Below are positions 16,194 through 24,248 of a DNA stretch of 64,000 bases, piece by piece. Made by a program: the position numbers and the translations under genes. The DNA lies in NCBI RefSeq assembly GCF_041903755.1, contig NZ_JBBWVE010000026.1, positions 29,962-93,961 of the forward strand. Reading direction: 5' to 3'. Position 1 is the first letter of the stretch, and every line of letters starts with the position of its first letter. This stretch comes from Thiocapsa roseilacustris (lineage in GTDB: Bacteria > Pseudomonadota > Gammaproteobacteria > Chromatiales > Chromatiaceae). The notes under the pieces are model-generated. The model was not told the origin of the DNA. It did not search any database and saw only the letters and a list, made by a program, of their open reading frames with translations.

Positions 16194-17216
16194 TCAGGCC
16201 CCGCCGGCCAACATGCGGGCGAGCTGATAATAGATCGGGATACCGATGACGACATTGAAGGGGAAGGTGACACCAAGGGACAAGGTCAAATACAGGGACG
16301 GATTGGCCTCCGGTATGGCAAGCCGCATTGCGGGTGGTACGGCGATATAGGAGGCGCTTGCGCCGAGGACGCCGACCAGAGTCGTGCCGCCGATGCTGAA
16401 ACCGAGCATGTAGTGGCCGACCAGCACGCCGATCGCGCCGCCGATCAGCGGCATCACCAGCCCGAAGGCGCCGAGGGCCAACCCGACACGTCGGAAGTCG
16501 CCGAACCGCCGCCCTGCCTCGAGACCCATCTCAAGCAGGAACAGGCACAGCATGCCCATGAAGATGTCCGTGGTGAATGGATCCAGCGACTTCATCGCCG
16601 TTGGATTCGCGATTGCGCCGATCAGCATCGAGCCGAGCAGGAGCACGACGCTTCCGTTTGTGAAGGCCTCGCGGAGGAGGTCTCCCAAATGGCTGCCGCC
16701 GTTGCCGTTGCCACTGTCGGATCGAGCCGTCGAACCGCCAGGATTGGCTGCTGCGATGCGCCTGCGGGTCCAGCTGGCCAGCAAGATGCCCACCACGATC
16801 GCAGGCGACTCCATGATGGCGAGCATGATCAATGGGTAGCGCTCATAGTCCACGCCTTGGCTGCCGAGGAATGCAATCGCAGTGAGAAAGGTTCCGGCGC
16901 TGACGGATCCATAGTGTGCGGCGATTGCGGCGGCATCCAGCGGAGCCACGCGACGCGTCGCGAGCAGCAAACCGAATCCGATGAGCGGAAGCAGAAAGCC
17001 GAGCGCGAGTGCCCACACGACGGCTGCGATCGCCTCGCCGAGATCCGCCTTCGCCAGCTCCACACCCCCATGGAGCCCGATCGAGACCAGAAGATAGATG
17101 GAGAGGATCTTCGCGAGGTCCGGCGGAAAACGCAGATCCGACTTGACCAGGCGAGCGATGAAGCCGAGCGCAAAGAACAGCACGGCCGGGATCAGCAGGT
17201 TCGAGAGCGCGGACAT
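16194..17216 (-). CDS. sbtA: sodium-dependent bicarbonate transporter SbtA
   Basis: About 340 residues with some ten membrane helices in two repeats. Diagnostic parts are SIYLLVSIGLHGGVELAKAD, AAIAAHYGSVSAGTFLTAIA and GVLGASASYIAVPPAMRLAI. A charged cytoplasmic loop (about 175-200, SDSGNGNGGSHLG) separates the halves. Start: the ATG at 17214-17216 has GGAGG four bases upstream, better than the preceding TTG. The protein imports bicarbonate with Na+ across the inner membrane for carbon fixation. sbtB follows in the same direction. Confidence 0.92.
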   Translation of the reverse strand: MSALSNLLIPAVLFFALGFIARLVKSDLRFPPDLAKILSIYLLVSIGLHGGVELAKADLGEAIAAVVWALALGFLLPLIGFGLLLATRRVAPLDAAAIAAHYGSVSAGTFLTAIAFLGSQGVDYERYPLIMLAIMESPAIVVGILLASWTRRRIAAANPGGSTARSDSGNGNGGSHLGDLLREAFTNGSVVLLLGSMLIGAIANPTAMKSLDPFTTDIFMGMLCLFLLEMGLEAGRRFGDFRRVGLALGAFGLVMPLIGGAIGVLVGHYMLGFSIGGTTLVGVLGASASYIAVPPAMRLAIPEANPSLYLTLSLGVTFPFNVVIGIPIYYQLARMLAGGA

Positions 17217-17474
17217 CAAGCCTCCCTGGGCCCGGTTGAGGGCTTGAGTGAGCGGGACAGGGCCTTAACCATAGCATCGACAAGGTTTTGATAAAAATCG
17301 ATTGTTCTGATTCTATGGATCACTAAACGCCTATGGGTCTCGCCGGCAGTCGCTGTGAGTTGTCGGCGCGCTGATCGTTGGGGACTTGTGCAGTAATGAG
17401 GACGGTGCAACGAACGGGATTGGCGTCGGACAGCACGAAAAAGCCCGGACCCTCCTGGAGTTTCGTGCGGTTTA

Positions 17475-17611
17475 AGGCGATTTCTGCAAACCTCCATACC
17501 CGTAGGTTGTGCTGACGATAGGAAGCACAACTTGCGCCGACGGTTGGTTGTGCCTCGCACGGCTCGGCACAACCTACGCCCTTGGCACGAAGGTTTCCGG
17601 AATTCACCTAA
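17475..17611. repeat. B-family palindromic repeat, copy 2
   Basis: Near-perfect inverted counterpart of the copy at 36650-36786, and the two extend the family to about 137 bp. Shared ends are AAGGCGATTTCTGCAAACCT and AAGGTTTCCGGAATTC. The gap 17217-17627 otherwise contains nothing recognisable. Confidence 0.9.
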
Positions 17612-17627
17612 CCGCCTGTCATCGGCC

Positions 17628-18041
17628 TCACCGATGGTATTTGCCCGCGCGCTCGGGTTGGTATGTGACCTCGTCAAGGCGTACCCGCAGCGTTCCACCG
17701 CCCGGTTTGGGCCAATCGATCTCGTCGCCCTCCGACAGGCCCAGTAGGGCGCTGCCGACGGGCGCGAGGATCGAGATGGTTTGTCCGCTCTCGTCGACCT
17801 CGTTCGGGTAGACGAGCGTCAGACAGCGCTCTTCCGTGGATGGCCCGATTCTGAACTTCACCGTCGATCGCATGGTGACGACCTTGGGTGGAATCGCCTT
17901 CACGTCGACCACGTCGGCGCGCGCAAGCTCGGCATCCAGGTCGGACTTGCCGGGAAACTCGGCGTCGTCAAGCGACGCGAGAAGCCGTTCCAGGCGCTCG
18001 GCGTCCAGCGTCGACAGGATGATTTTGGGTCGCTCGCTCAT
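17628..18041 (-). CDS. rnk: nucleoside diphosphate kinase regulator Rnk (GreA/GreB C-terminal family)
   Basis: 137 residues. An N-terminal helical hairpin (IILSTLDAERLERLLASLDD) is followed by the FKBP-like GreA/GreB C-terminal domain (VTMRSTVKFRIG, LVYPNEVDESGQTISILAPV, GSALLGLSEGDEIDW). Rnk binds RNA polymerase near the secondary channel and competes with Gre factors. The short coiled coil lacks the acidic tip of GreA. It starts 13 bases downstream of the SQR-like gene's end on the opposite side and shares its direction with it, so the two could be cotranscribed. Confidence 0.9.
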   Translation of the reverse strand: MSERPKIILSTLDAERLERLLASLDDAEFPGKSDLDAELARADVVDVKAIPPKVVTMRSTVKFRIGPSTEERCLTLVYPNEVDESGQTISILAPVGSALLGLSEGDEIDWPKPGGGTLRVRLDEVTYQPERAGKYHR

Positions 18042-18053
18042 GGCTTGACCTGC

Positions 18054-19181
18054 TTAACGGTAAGGACGCAGATACCACCACTCAAAACCGAGCTTCATCC
18101 AATGGAAGAGGCGCGACGAGGGCAGTACCCAATTGTTCTTTTCGGTGCGCGCGACCAGCATCCCCGTGTCGTTGGCGTCCACGATGCAGACCAGCTCGAC
18201 CTTGAAGGTCTCGCTCGGGGCGCGACCCTGTAGCTCGCCGAGCATATTTTTGACGGCCGCTCGGGCCTGCAGATCCGCCATGTGGGCCTGTTTGGGCATC
18301 CAGTCCGGACCCGGAAAGCTGCCTGAATCGCCGGCGACATAGACCCGCTCGTATCCAGGGACACGGCAGTGCGCATCGGCCTGCAGCAGTCCGCCCGGCG
18401 AGCGCGGCAGAGCCGTATTGTCGAACCAGGTGTTGCCGGTCATGCCGGGCATGAAGAGGATGAGGTCGGCGTCGAATTCACCGCCTTCGGTGGTGATCTT
18501 CGATTCGGAGAACGATTTGAGCTTGTGGCCCAGATGGGTCTCGATGCCCCGGCGTTTCATCTCGGAGAGGATGCCGTCCACGGCCTTGGGACCGAGCCGG
18601 TTGCCCGGACGTTCGGCCGGCGTGAAGAACGTCAGCTTGAAGCGATCGCGACGCCCTTCCTTGCGCAATTGGCTGTCCATCCCGAAGATGAACTCGAAGA
18701 TGGGCCCGCCGCGCATCGAGCTGGGCTCGTTGGGGTTGCCCGCGAAGCCCATGGCGATGCTGCCGCCATCCATCGCCTTGACGCGATCGCGGATCGCTTC
18801 GGCGGCGGCGATGCCCTCGCAGGGCGTGATGGCGTGCTCGATGCCGGGGAGCTTTTTGATAAAACGCCCGCCGCTACCGATGACCAGGCCGTCGTTCTCC
18901 ACCGGTCCGGCCGTGGTTTCGAGCGTCCGTCCGTCCGCGCTCAGCCCCGTGGCCTCCCCGGCGAGATGGCGCACCCGCATCCGCTTAAAGAAGGGGCGCA
19001 GATCGATGCGCAGATCCTCGCCGCTGCGGATGCCGCAGGGTACCCAGATCAGGCCGGGATAGTAAATGAACTCGGGCTTTGCACTGACCAGCGTGATCTC
19101 GGCGTCGGGGGCCGTCTTGCGAATGGTCTGAACGGCCGTGAGGCCGGCGAAACCGGAACCGACGATGGTGATGCGATGCAT
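18054..19181 (-). CDS. SQR/FCSD-like FAD-dependent oxidoreductase
   Basis: 375 residues starting MHRITIVGSGFAGLTAVQTI, with GGAG eight bases upstream. Two dinucleotide-binding motifs are visible: GSGFAG (7-12) and VYVAGDSGSFPG near 300. LVSAKPEFIYYPGLIWVPCG resembles sulfide:quinone oxidoreductases and flavocytochrome c flavoproteins. Cysteines occur in WVPCGIR, ITPCEGI and DAHCRVPG, but the three-cysteine pattern of type I SQR is not obvious. A C-terminal amphipathic WMKLGFEWWYLRPY suits monotopic membrane attachment. A sulfide-oxidising role fits the sulfur genes elsewhere, but a type II NADH dehydrogenase-like role cannot be excluded. Confidence 0.8.
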   Translation of the reverse strand: MHRITIVGSGFAGLTAVQTIRKTAPDAEITLVSAKPEFIYYPGLIWVPCGIRSGEDLRIDLRPFFKRMRVRHLAGEATGLSADGRTLETTAGPVENDGLVIGSGGRFIKKLPGIEHAITPCEGIAAAEAIRDRVKAMDGGSIAMGFAGNPNEPSSMRGGPIFEFIFGMDSQLRKEGRRDRFKLTFFTPAERPGNRLGPKAVDGILSEMKRRGIETHLGHKLKSFSESKITTEGGEFDADLILFMPGMTGNTWFDNTALPRSPGGLLQADAHCRVPGYERVYVAGDSGSFPGPDWMPKQAHMADLQARAAVKNMLGELQGRAPSETFKVELVCIVDANDTGMLVARTEKNNWVLPSSRLFHWMKLGFEWWYLRPYR

Positions 19182-19281
19182 GGATGACTCCGGTGGTCTT
19201 TGAAGATAGGACATTGCGATGTGTGAGATTCTATCCCGATCCGAGTGTGAGACTTGTACGAGTGGACACGGATAGGGTCAG

Positions 19282-19422
19282 TGTGTCACGTGCCAGAAAT
19301 AAGTTGAGCACCAAATCGTTGTCGTTGTCGTTGTCGATCTCGATTACGACAACGACAACGACAACGAGAGTCGTGGCAAAGGCATTCTCTCGCCGAGTCG
19401 TCTCACTTAGTGTTTGAATCGA
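19282..19422. repeat. A-family hexamer hairpin element, copy 1
   Basis: The left flank AAATAAGTTGAGCACC leads into GTTGTC hexamers, then a short loop and the complementary GACAAC hexamers. The right flank GTGGCAAAGGCATTCTCTCG then TTAGTGTTTGAA is shared with copies at 49203-49535 and 63832-63952. The core forms a stem of about 20 bp. Confidence 0.9.
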
Positions 19423-19561
19423 GCCTTGGCCGCAACGGTGCGATCTGTCTGCCGAGGTCGATGCGCGCCTTAACCCGCCGCTTGCGACCTGCTGCGAGGT
19501 CGTGTGGCGGATGATGCGATCGCTCATCCAAACTTCCGGCCAAGAGAGGCGGCGCCGTGAC

Positions 19562-20200
19562 CTAACGGCTCGCCTCCAGCAGCGGCTCCAAGACCGGCCA
19601 GACGTTGTCCAGGATGCGCGGCTGCGCCTCGGCAGTCGGGTGCAGTCCGTCGGCCTGCATCAGATCCCAATTCTCGGCGACTCCGGCGAGCAGATCTTGC
19701 ACCAAGGGGACGGATTCGGCCTCGGCGACCTCCCGGAACACCGCTTGAAAGCCGTCGGTGTAAGCCGCACCGTAATTTGGTGGGAGGCGAAGACCGGCCA
19801 TCACGACTTGGCTGCCGACCGCGCGGCTAAGCTCCACCAGCGTCGTCAGGTTGTTGCGGATGACGTCGAATCCCAGCCCGCGCAGACCGTCGTTCGCGCC
19901 GAGCTCGATCACAACCACAGCGGGCGCCTGGTCGTCGAGCAGTACACCGAGCCGCGTCAGTCCGCCGGCCGTGGTATCGCCCGAGACACTCGCATTGACG
20001 ACTCGGTAGTCCAGTCCACGCTCGCGCAGACGCTCCTCGAGGAGCGACACCCAGCCGCTCTCGCGATCCAAACCATAGCTCGCACTCAGGCTGTCGCCGA
20101 GCACCAAGATCACCGGCGGGACGACCGGCGTGTCGGTCGGGGTTCTCCCGAGCGTCAGGGCGGGCAACAACATACAGGTCAGCAGGAGTAGACGGATCAT
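19562..20200 (-). CDS. tesA: arylesterase / thioesterase I (SGNH hydrolase)
   Basis: 212 residues with a hydrophobic signal peptide (MIRLLLLTCMLLPALTLG), so periplasmic. SGNH blocks are complete: ILVLGDSLSASYG (nucleophile Ser), SVSGDTTAGGL (Gly), ELGANDGLRG (Asn) and DGLHP (Asp/His). TesA hydrolyses acyl-CoA and other esters, and has lysophospholipase activity. The ATG lies at 20198-20200 and shares two bases with the divergent ybbA start, an arrangement conserved in a looser form in E. coli. Confidence 0.92.
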   Translation of the reverse strand: MIRLLLLTCMLLPALTLGRTPTDTPVVPPVILVLGDSLSASYGLDRESGWVSLLEERLRERGLDYRVVNASVSGDTTAGGLTRLGVLLDDQAPAVVVIELGANDGLRGLGFDVIRNNLTTLVELSRAVGSQVVMAGLRLPPNYGAAYTDGFQAVFREVAEAESVPLVQDLLAGVAENWDLMQADGLHPTAEAQPRILDNVWPVLEPLLEASR

Positions 20201-20888
20201 GTCAGGGCAAAGACCTCGGGCCGTGTCGAAAGCGGTCGCAGTGGGGAAGTATGTTACGGGGCCGGCCGGCGGCTTGACCATCCTGGAGCGTCTCGACCTG
20301 GAAATCCAGGCCGGCGAGGCGGTGGCCATCCTCGGTGCATCCGGCTCCGGCAAGTCCACACTCTTGGGGCTCTTGGCCGGTCTCGACAGTGCGACCTCGG
20401 GCGAGGTGTGGCTGTGCGGTGAGCGCATCGACGATCTCGACGAGGACGGGCGCGCGGCCCTGCGCAGCGGGCGTGTCGGCTTTGTCTTCCAGAATTTCCA
20501 GCTCCTGCCGACTCTGACCGCGCGCGAGAACGTGCTGCTTCCGCTCGAGCTGACCGGGACGCGCGACGCCGCGCGCCGTGCCGACGAGGCGCTGGATCGG
20601 GTCGGCCTGACCCCGCGCGCCCGGCACTATCCACGCCAGCTCTCGGGCGGTGAGCAGCAGCGTGTCGCGATCGCTCGGGCCTACGCCCCGCGCCCCGAGG
20701 TCCTGTTCGCCGATGAGCCGACCGGGAACCTGGACCAGGTCACCGGCGAGCACATCATCGACCTTCTTCTCGATCTGCGCAGCGATGCCGGTGCCGCGCT
20801 GGTGCTGGTTACCCATGATCCGCGTCTGGCCGAGCGCTGCGATCGGCGTCTGCACATGACCGCCGGCCACTTGGAGCAAGGCGCGTGA
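20199..20888 (+). CDS. ybbA: ABC transporter ATP-binding protein YbbA (LolD-like)
   Basis: 229 residues. Walker A GASGSGKST, Q-loop VFQNFQLLP, signature LSGGEQQRVAIARA and Walker B VLFADEPTGNLD are all intact, followed by the H-loop VTHDP. The MacB/LolD-type ATPase pairs with the permease that overlaps its stop by four bases. The ATG at 20199 lies in a CATG palindrome shared with tesA, with AGGAG 11 bases upstream inside tesA coding sequence. The system is thought to act on envelope lipids or peptides; the substrate is unproven. Confidence 0.9.
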   Translation: MSGQRPRAVSKAVAVGKYVTGPAGGLTILERLDLEIQAGEAVAILGASGSGKSTLLGLLAGLDSATSGEVWLCGERIDDLDEDGRAALRSGRVGFVFQNFQLLPTLTARENVLLPLELTGTRDAARRADEALDRVGLTPRARHYPRQLSGGEQQRVAIARAYAPRPEVLFADEPTGNLDQVTGEHIIDLLLDLRSDAGAALVLVTHDPRLAERCDRRLHMTAGHLEQGA

Positions 20889-23374
20889 AGACCTGGCGAA
20901 TCACCCTGCGCTTGCTTGGCCAGGATTGGCGCAGCGGCGAGCTCTATCTGCTCGCCTCGGCCCTGATCCTGACGGTCGCCGCCATCACGGCGGTGGGCTT
21001 CTTCACCGATCGCGTCGAAAGCACCATGGCCCGTCAGGGCGGTGAGTTGATCGCGGCGGATCTCGCCTTGGAGTCGTCCACCCCGCTGCCGGCCGAATAT
21101 CGGGATCAGGCGGCTCGCATGGGCTTGGTTACCGCTCGGATCGTCGAGTTCAGCAGTGTGGTGGTGAGTGAGGGCGGGCCGCAGCTCGTCCAGGTGAAGG
21201 CCGTCGATACCGCCTATCCGCTGCGCGGACGATTGAGCGTTCGCGACGCGTTCGACGCGCCAGATCGCGAGGTCGCAACCGGACCGCCGTCCGGCGAGGT
21301 TTGGGTCGAGTCGCGTCTCCTGCCCTTGCTCGATGCGGCGCTCGGCGACGAGGTCGGTCTCGGCGAGGCGCGTCTGCGTATGGGCGCCATCCTGAGCAAC
21401 GAGCCGGACCGCGGCGGCGCGGTCTTTGCCTTGGCCCCCCGGGTGATGCTGAGCGCGTCGGATCTCGCGGCGACTGGACTGATCACGGAGGCGAGCCGGG
21501 CCGAGCATCGCCTCTTGGTCGCCGGCGAGGCGGCGGCAGTCGAGCGGTTCAAAAGGGCCATCGAGCCGGGTCTGCCGGTCAATATCGACCTGATCGACGG
21601 CAGCACCGCCCGACCGGAGCTCGAGTCCGCGGTGGATCGCGCCTCGCGCTTCCTGCATCTCGCCACGCTCGTCACCTTGCTGGTCGCCGGTGCGGCCATC
21701 GCCCTGGCCAGTCGTCGTTTCGTCGAGCGCCAGACCGACGCCGTCGCGGTCATGCGCTGTCTGGGTGCGCCCAATCACCTGCTGATGCGGGTCTTCATGA
21801 TGCGGCTGGTGCTCTTCGGTCTGATCGCCAGTCTGGTCGGCTGTCTGCTCGGCTGGCTGGGTCAGCTCGGGCTCATGAGTCTGCTGGCGGATTGGTTCGC
21901 GACGGATCTCCCGACACCCTCGCTCACACCCGTCGTCGTCGGCGTGGCGACGGGTCTGGTCGCGCTCTTGGGCTTTGCGCTCCCGCCCCTGTTGCAACTC
22001 GCGCAGGTTTCGCCCCTGCGTGCGCTGCGTCGCGATCTGGGTGCTCCGCGCGGCTCGGCCATCCTGACGGTGGTCGGTGCAGTATCAGCCTTGGGCCTCT
22101 TGATCATCTGGCAGGCGGATGATTTCCAGCTCGCCTGGAAGCTAATGGCCGGCGTGCTCGGGGCGGTCGCGAGCCTGGTCGTCACGGTCCTCGTCTTGGT
22201 GCGTCTCGCCGGCGGGCTCGCCGCTCGCGCCCGTGGCGTCTGGCGGCTCGGTCTGGCGGCCTTGGCGCGACGTCCCTCCGCAGCCGTCCTGCAGATCTCC
22301 GGCCTTGGGCTCGGTATCCTGGCCTTGCTGCTGCTCGCCGTGGTGCGCGTCGATCTGCTCGATGCCTGGCAGGAGACCTTGCCCGAAGGTGCGCCGAATC
22401 ACTTTTTGATCAATATTCAGCCGCCAGATGTCGAGCCGCTCGGCCTGTTCCTGGGCGAGTCGGGTTTGGGGGAGTCGGCCATCTACCCGATGATTCGCGG
22501 CAGGTTGGTGCGGATCAACGACCGCGAGATCGTCCCCTCCGGCTTCGAGGATCCGCGGGCCGAGCAGCTTGCCTCGCGCGAGTTCAATCTGAGTCATGGC
22601 GCGGTTCTGCAGTCGGACAACCGCATTGTTGCCGGCGCCTGGTGGCCGGCCGCGGATGCGCCCCCGGAGTTCTCGGTGGAGGAGGACATCGCCGCGACGC
22701 TCGGCATCGCCTTGGGCGACGAGATCGCCTTCCTGGTCTCAGGTCGCGAGGTGAGTGCGCCAGTGACTAGCCTGCGCGAGGTCCAGTGGGACAGCTTCAA
22801 CGTCAATTTCTTCGTCATCTCCTCCCCGGCGCTTTTGGGGACCGAGCCCGCGACCTACATCACCAGCTTCTACCTGCCCAGGGAGCTCGTGACGCTGACC
22901 CCGGAGCTGGTCAAGCGCTTCCCGAGCGTGACCTTGCTCGACGTCGACGCCTTGCTGACGCAGGTCCGTCAGGTCGTCGACCGCGGCGTCATGGCGGTGG
23001 AATACGTCTTTCTCTTTACGCTCGCAGCCGGGATCCTGGTCATGTACGCCGGCATCCAGGCCAGCCTGGAAGAGCGCCGGCTCGAGCATGGCATCCTGCG
23101 CACCCTAGGCACCGGGCGCCGGGCGCTGCTGACCAGTCTGGCCGTGGAGTTCACCGCCGCCGGCATCCTCGCGGGCGCGCTCGCATCCGTGTTCGCGCAG
23201 TTGACCGGCTGGCTGCTGGCCGAGCAGCTCTTTGGTCTGACCTTCAGCTTCAATCCGATACTCTGGCTGATCGGCGTCTTCGGCTCCGGGGCACTCATCG
23301 GAATCGCCGGGACCTTGGCGACCTATCCGCTGCTGATTCGCCCGCCGCTGCAGACGCTGCGGCAGGCGGGGTAG
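20885..23374 (+). CDS. ybbP: ABC transporter permease YbbP (FtsX/MacB-like)
   Basis: 829 residues beginning with a GTG that overlaps the ybbA stop. An N-terminal membrane helix (residues 18-40) precedes a large periplasmic domain. Three helices follow around 255-370 with the FtsX signature (VAVMRCLGAPNHLLMRVFMM), then a second periplasmic domain and a second FtsX unit (GILRTLGTGRRALLTSLAVE) at the C-terminus. Duplicated FtsX units and the length match YbbP. Together with YbbA it forms an envelope ABC complex next to TesA. Confidence 0.92.
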   Translation: MKTWRITLRLLGQDWRSGELYLLASALILTVAAITAVGFFTDRVESTMARQGGELIAADLALESSTPLPAEYRDQAARMGLVTARIVEFSSVVVSEGGPQLVQVKAVDTAYPLRGRLSVRDAFDAPDREVATGPPSGEVWVESRLLPLLDAALGDEVGLGEARLRMGAILSNEPDRGGAVFALAPRVMLSASDLAATGLITEASRAEHRLLVAGEAAAVERFKRAIEPGLPVNIDLIDGSTARPELESAVDRASRFLHLATLVTLLVAGAAIALASRRFVERQTDAVAVMRCLGAPNHLLMRVFMMRLVLFGLIASLVGCLLGWLGQLGLMSLLADWFATDLPTPSLTPVVVGVATGLVALLGFALPPLLQLAQVSPLRALRRDLGAPRGSAILTVVGAVSALGLLIIWQADDFQLAWKLMAGVLGAVASLVVTVLVLVRLAGGLAARARGVWRLGLAALARRPSAAVLQISGLGLGILALLLLAVVRVDLLDAWQETLPEGAPNHFLINIQPPDVEPLGLFLGESGLGESAIYPMIRGRLVRINDREIVPSGFEDPRAEQLASREFNLSHGAVLQSDNRIVAGAWWPAADAPPEFSVEEDIAATLGIALGDEIAFLVSGREVSAPVTSLREVQWDSFNVNFFVISSPALLGTEPATYITSFYLPRELVTLTPELVKRFPSVTLLDVDALLTQVRQVVDRGVMAVEYVFLFTLAAGILVMYAGIQASLEERRLEHGILRTLGTGRRALLTSLAVEFTAAGILAGALASVFAQLTGWLLAEQLFGLTFSFNPILWLIGVFGSGALIGIAGTLATYPLLIRPPLQTLRQAG

Positions 23375-23449
23375 GTATGGACTCGGCGTCGAGGCTACTC
23401 GCGCCCGTGAGGATGTGTCCTTCCAGGGGCGCGAGCAGGCACTATGGCG

Positions 23450-23580
23450 AATCCCGGTAACCGGTATACCGACGGCGTAGGTTGTGTCGAGCTGTGCGAG
23501 GCACAACCAACGGACGGCGCTAGTTGTGCCTCCTATCGTCGGCGCAACCTACGGTCTGGAGTTTTGCGCGAGTCGCCTTA
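23450..23580. repeat. B-family palindromic repeat, copy 3
   Basis: GTAGGTTGTGTCGAGCTGTG then CGAGGCACAACCAAC is followed by GTTGTGCCTCCTATCGTCGG then CGCAACCTAC, ending in GAGTCGCCTTAA. It is more diverged than copies 2 and 4. Confidence 0.85.
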
Positions 23581-23595
23581 AAAGATAGGCACAAA

Positions 23596-23617
23596 AAAGG
23601 CGGGTCTCCCCGCCTTT
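23596..23617 (-). terminator. intrinsic terminator downstream of the 65-residue gene
   Basis: A 9-bp stem AAAGGCGGG/CCCGCCTTT with a TCTC loop; on the minus strand it is followed by a run of T (TTTTTTG), 20 bases beyond the stop at 23638. Confidence 0.75.
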
Positions 23618-23637
23618 CTTGTTCGTCCGAACCGGGA

Positions 23638-23835
23638 TCAGGCCTTGACCCAATCTCCGAAGTTGTCGGTATTCTTCTCTTCGCCGTCACCGTATCCGGC
23701 CTCGTAGGCCTCCGTGAGGCGCTGCTCCTCGCGCTTCGGGTTCTGGAGGAAACCGCACTGCCAGCCTTGGATGTACTCGTCGTCGACACCGAGTTGTTCC
23801 ATCTTGGTTACAGCGTCGTAATAGAACTGGTTCAT
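23638..23835 (-). CDS. small conserved-looking hypothetical protein
   Basis: 65 residues: MNQFYYDAVTKMEQLGVDDE, then YIQGWQCGFLQNP, then an acidic C-terminus (EAYEAGYGDGEEKNTDNFGD). Clean features support a real gene: GGAGA eight bases before the ATG and a strong terminator 20 bases after the stop. It is soluble, with one cysteine. The tyrosine/glycine-rich AYEAGYGDG motif recalls small proteins I have seen in other Chromatiaceae, but I cannot name the family. It is monocistronic. Confidence 0.7.
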   Translation of the reverse strand: MNQFYYDAVTKMEQLGVDDEYIQGWQCGFLQNPKREEQRLTEAYEAGYGDGEEKNTDNFGDWVKA

Positions 23836-24248
23836 GTCCGCTCTCCGGGCTCTTGTCGTTGACGAAGGGTCGGCTTGGGAGCGCCTCGCCTTCAGAAACC
23901 TTAATCTTATTGGCGACGTGGATTCGGGTGCGTCGACCCGGACCCTCGGGTCCTCTCTCGAGTCTCGTATGGAGCCTTGCCCGCACGGTCCGCATGGTCA
24001 TGAGGGGGCGAGAAGGGCGATAAGAATACAGCGTTTTTCTTATGTGTGACAAGGCGATCGCGCGCCCGGCCGAGCACGGTTTGTACCCTGTCATCGTGTC
24101 GCCTTGTGAAGCCGAGCGCTAAAACCCACTCTATCCCCAACCCAATTGCGACAGCCACCTTTACCGGGCGGCCTTCGCCCTAGCCCGCGGGTGAGGATCC
24201 TTCGCACCAAACCCCTTCGTATCGGAACAAAGAGGAAGACGACCCGCT
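23836..24248. other. intergenic region between divergent genes
   Basis: About 410 bases separate the minus-strand small gene from plus-strand moxR, so both promoters should lie here. A-T-rich stretches near 23901-23912 and 24021-24045 are the best places for them, but no clear -35/-10 pair was found. AGAGGA about 14 bases before the moxR ATG is a plausible, rather distant ribosome-binding site. Confidence 0.4.

Noticed and set aside
19184..19417. Open frames with LSLSLS or TTTTTT tracts over the hexamer hairpins (also 26652, 33500, 49431)
   Set aside because: They are translations of the GTTGTC/GACAAC repeats, not proteins.
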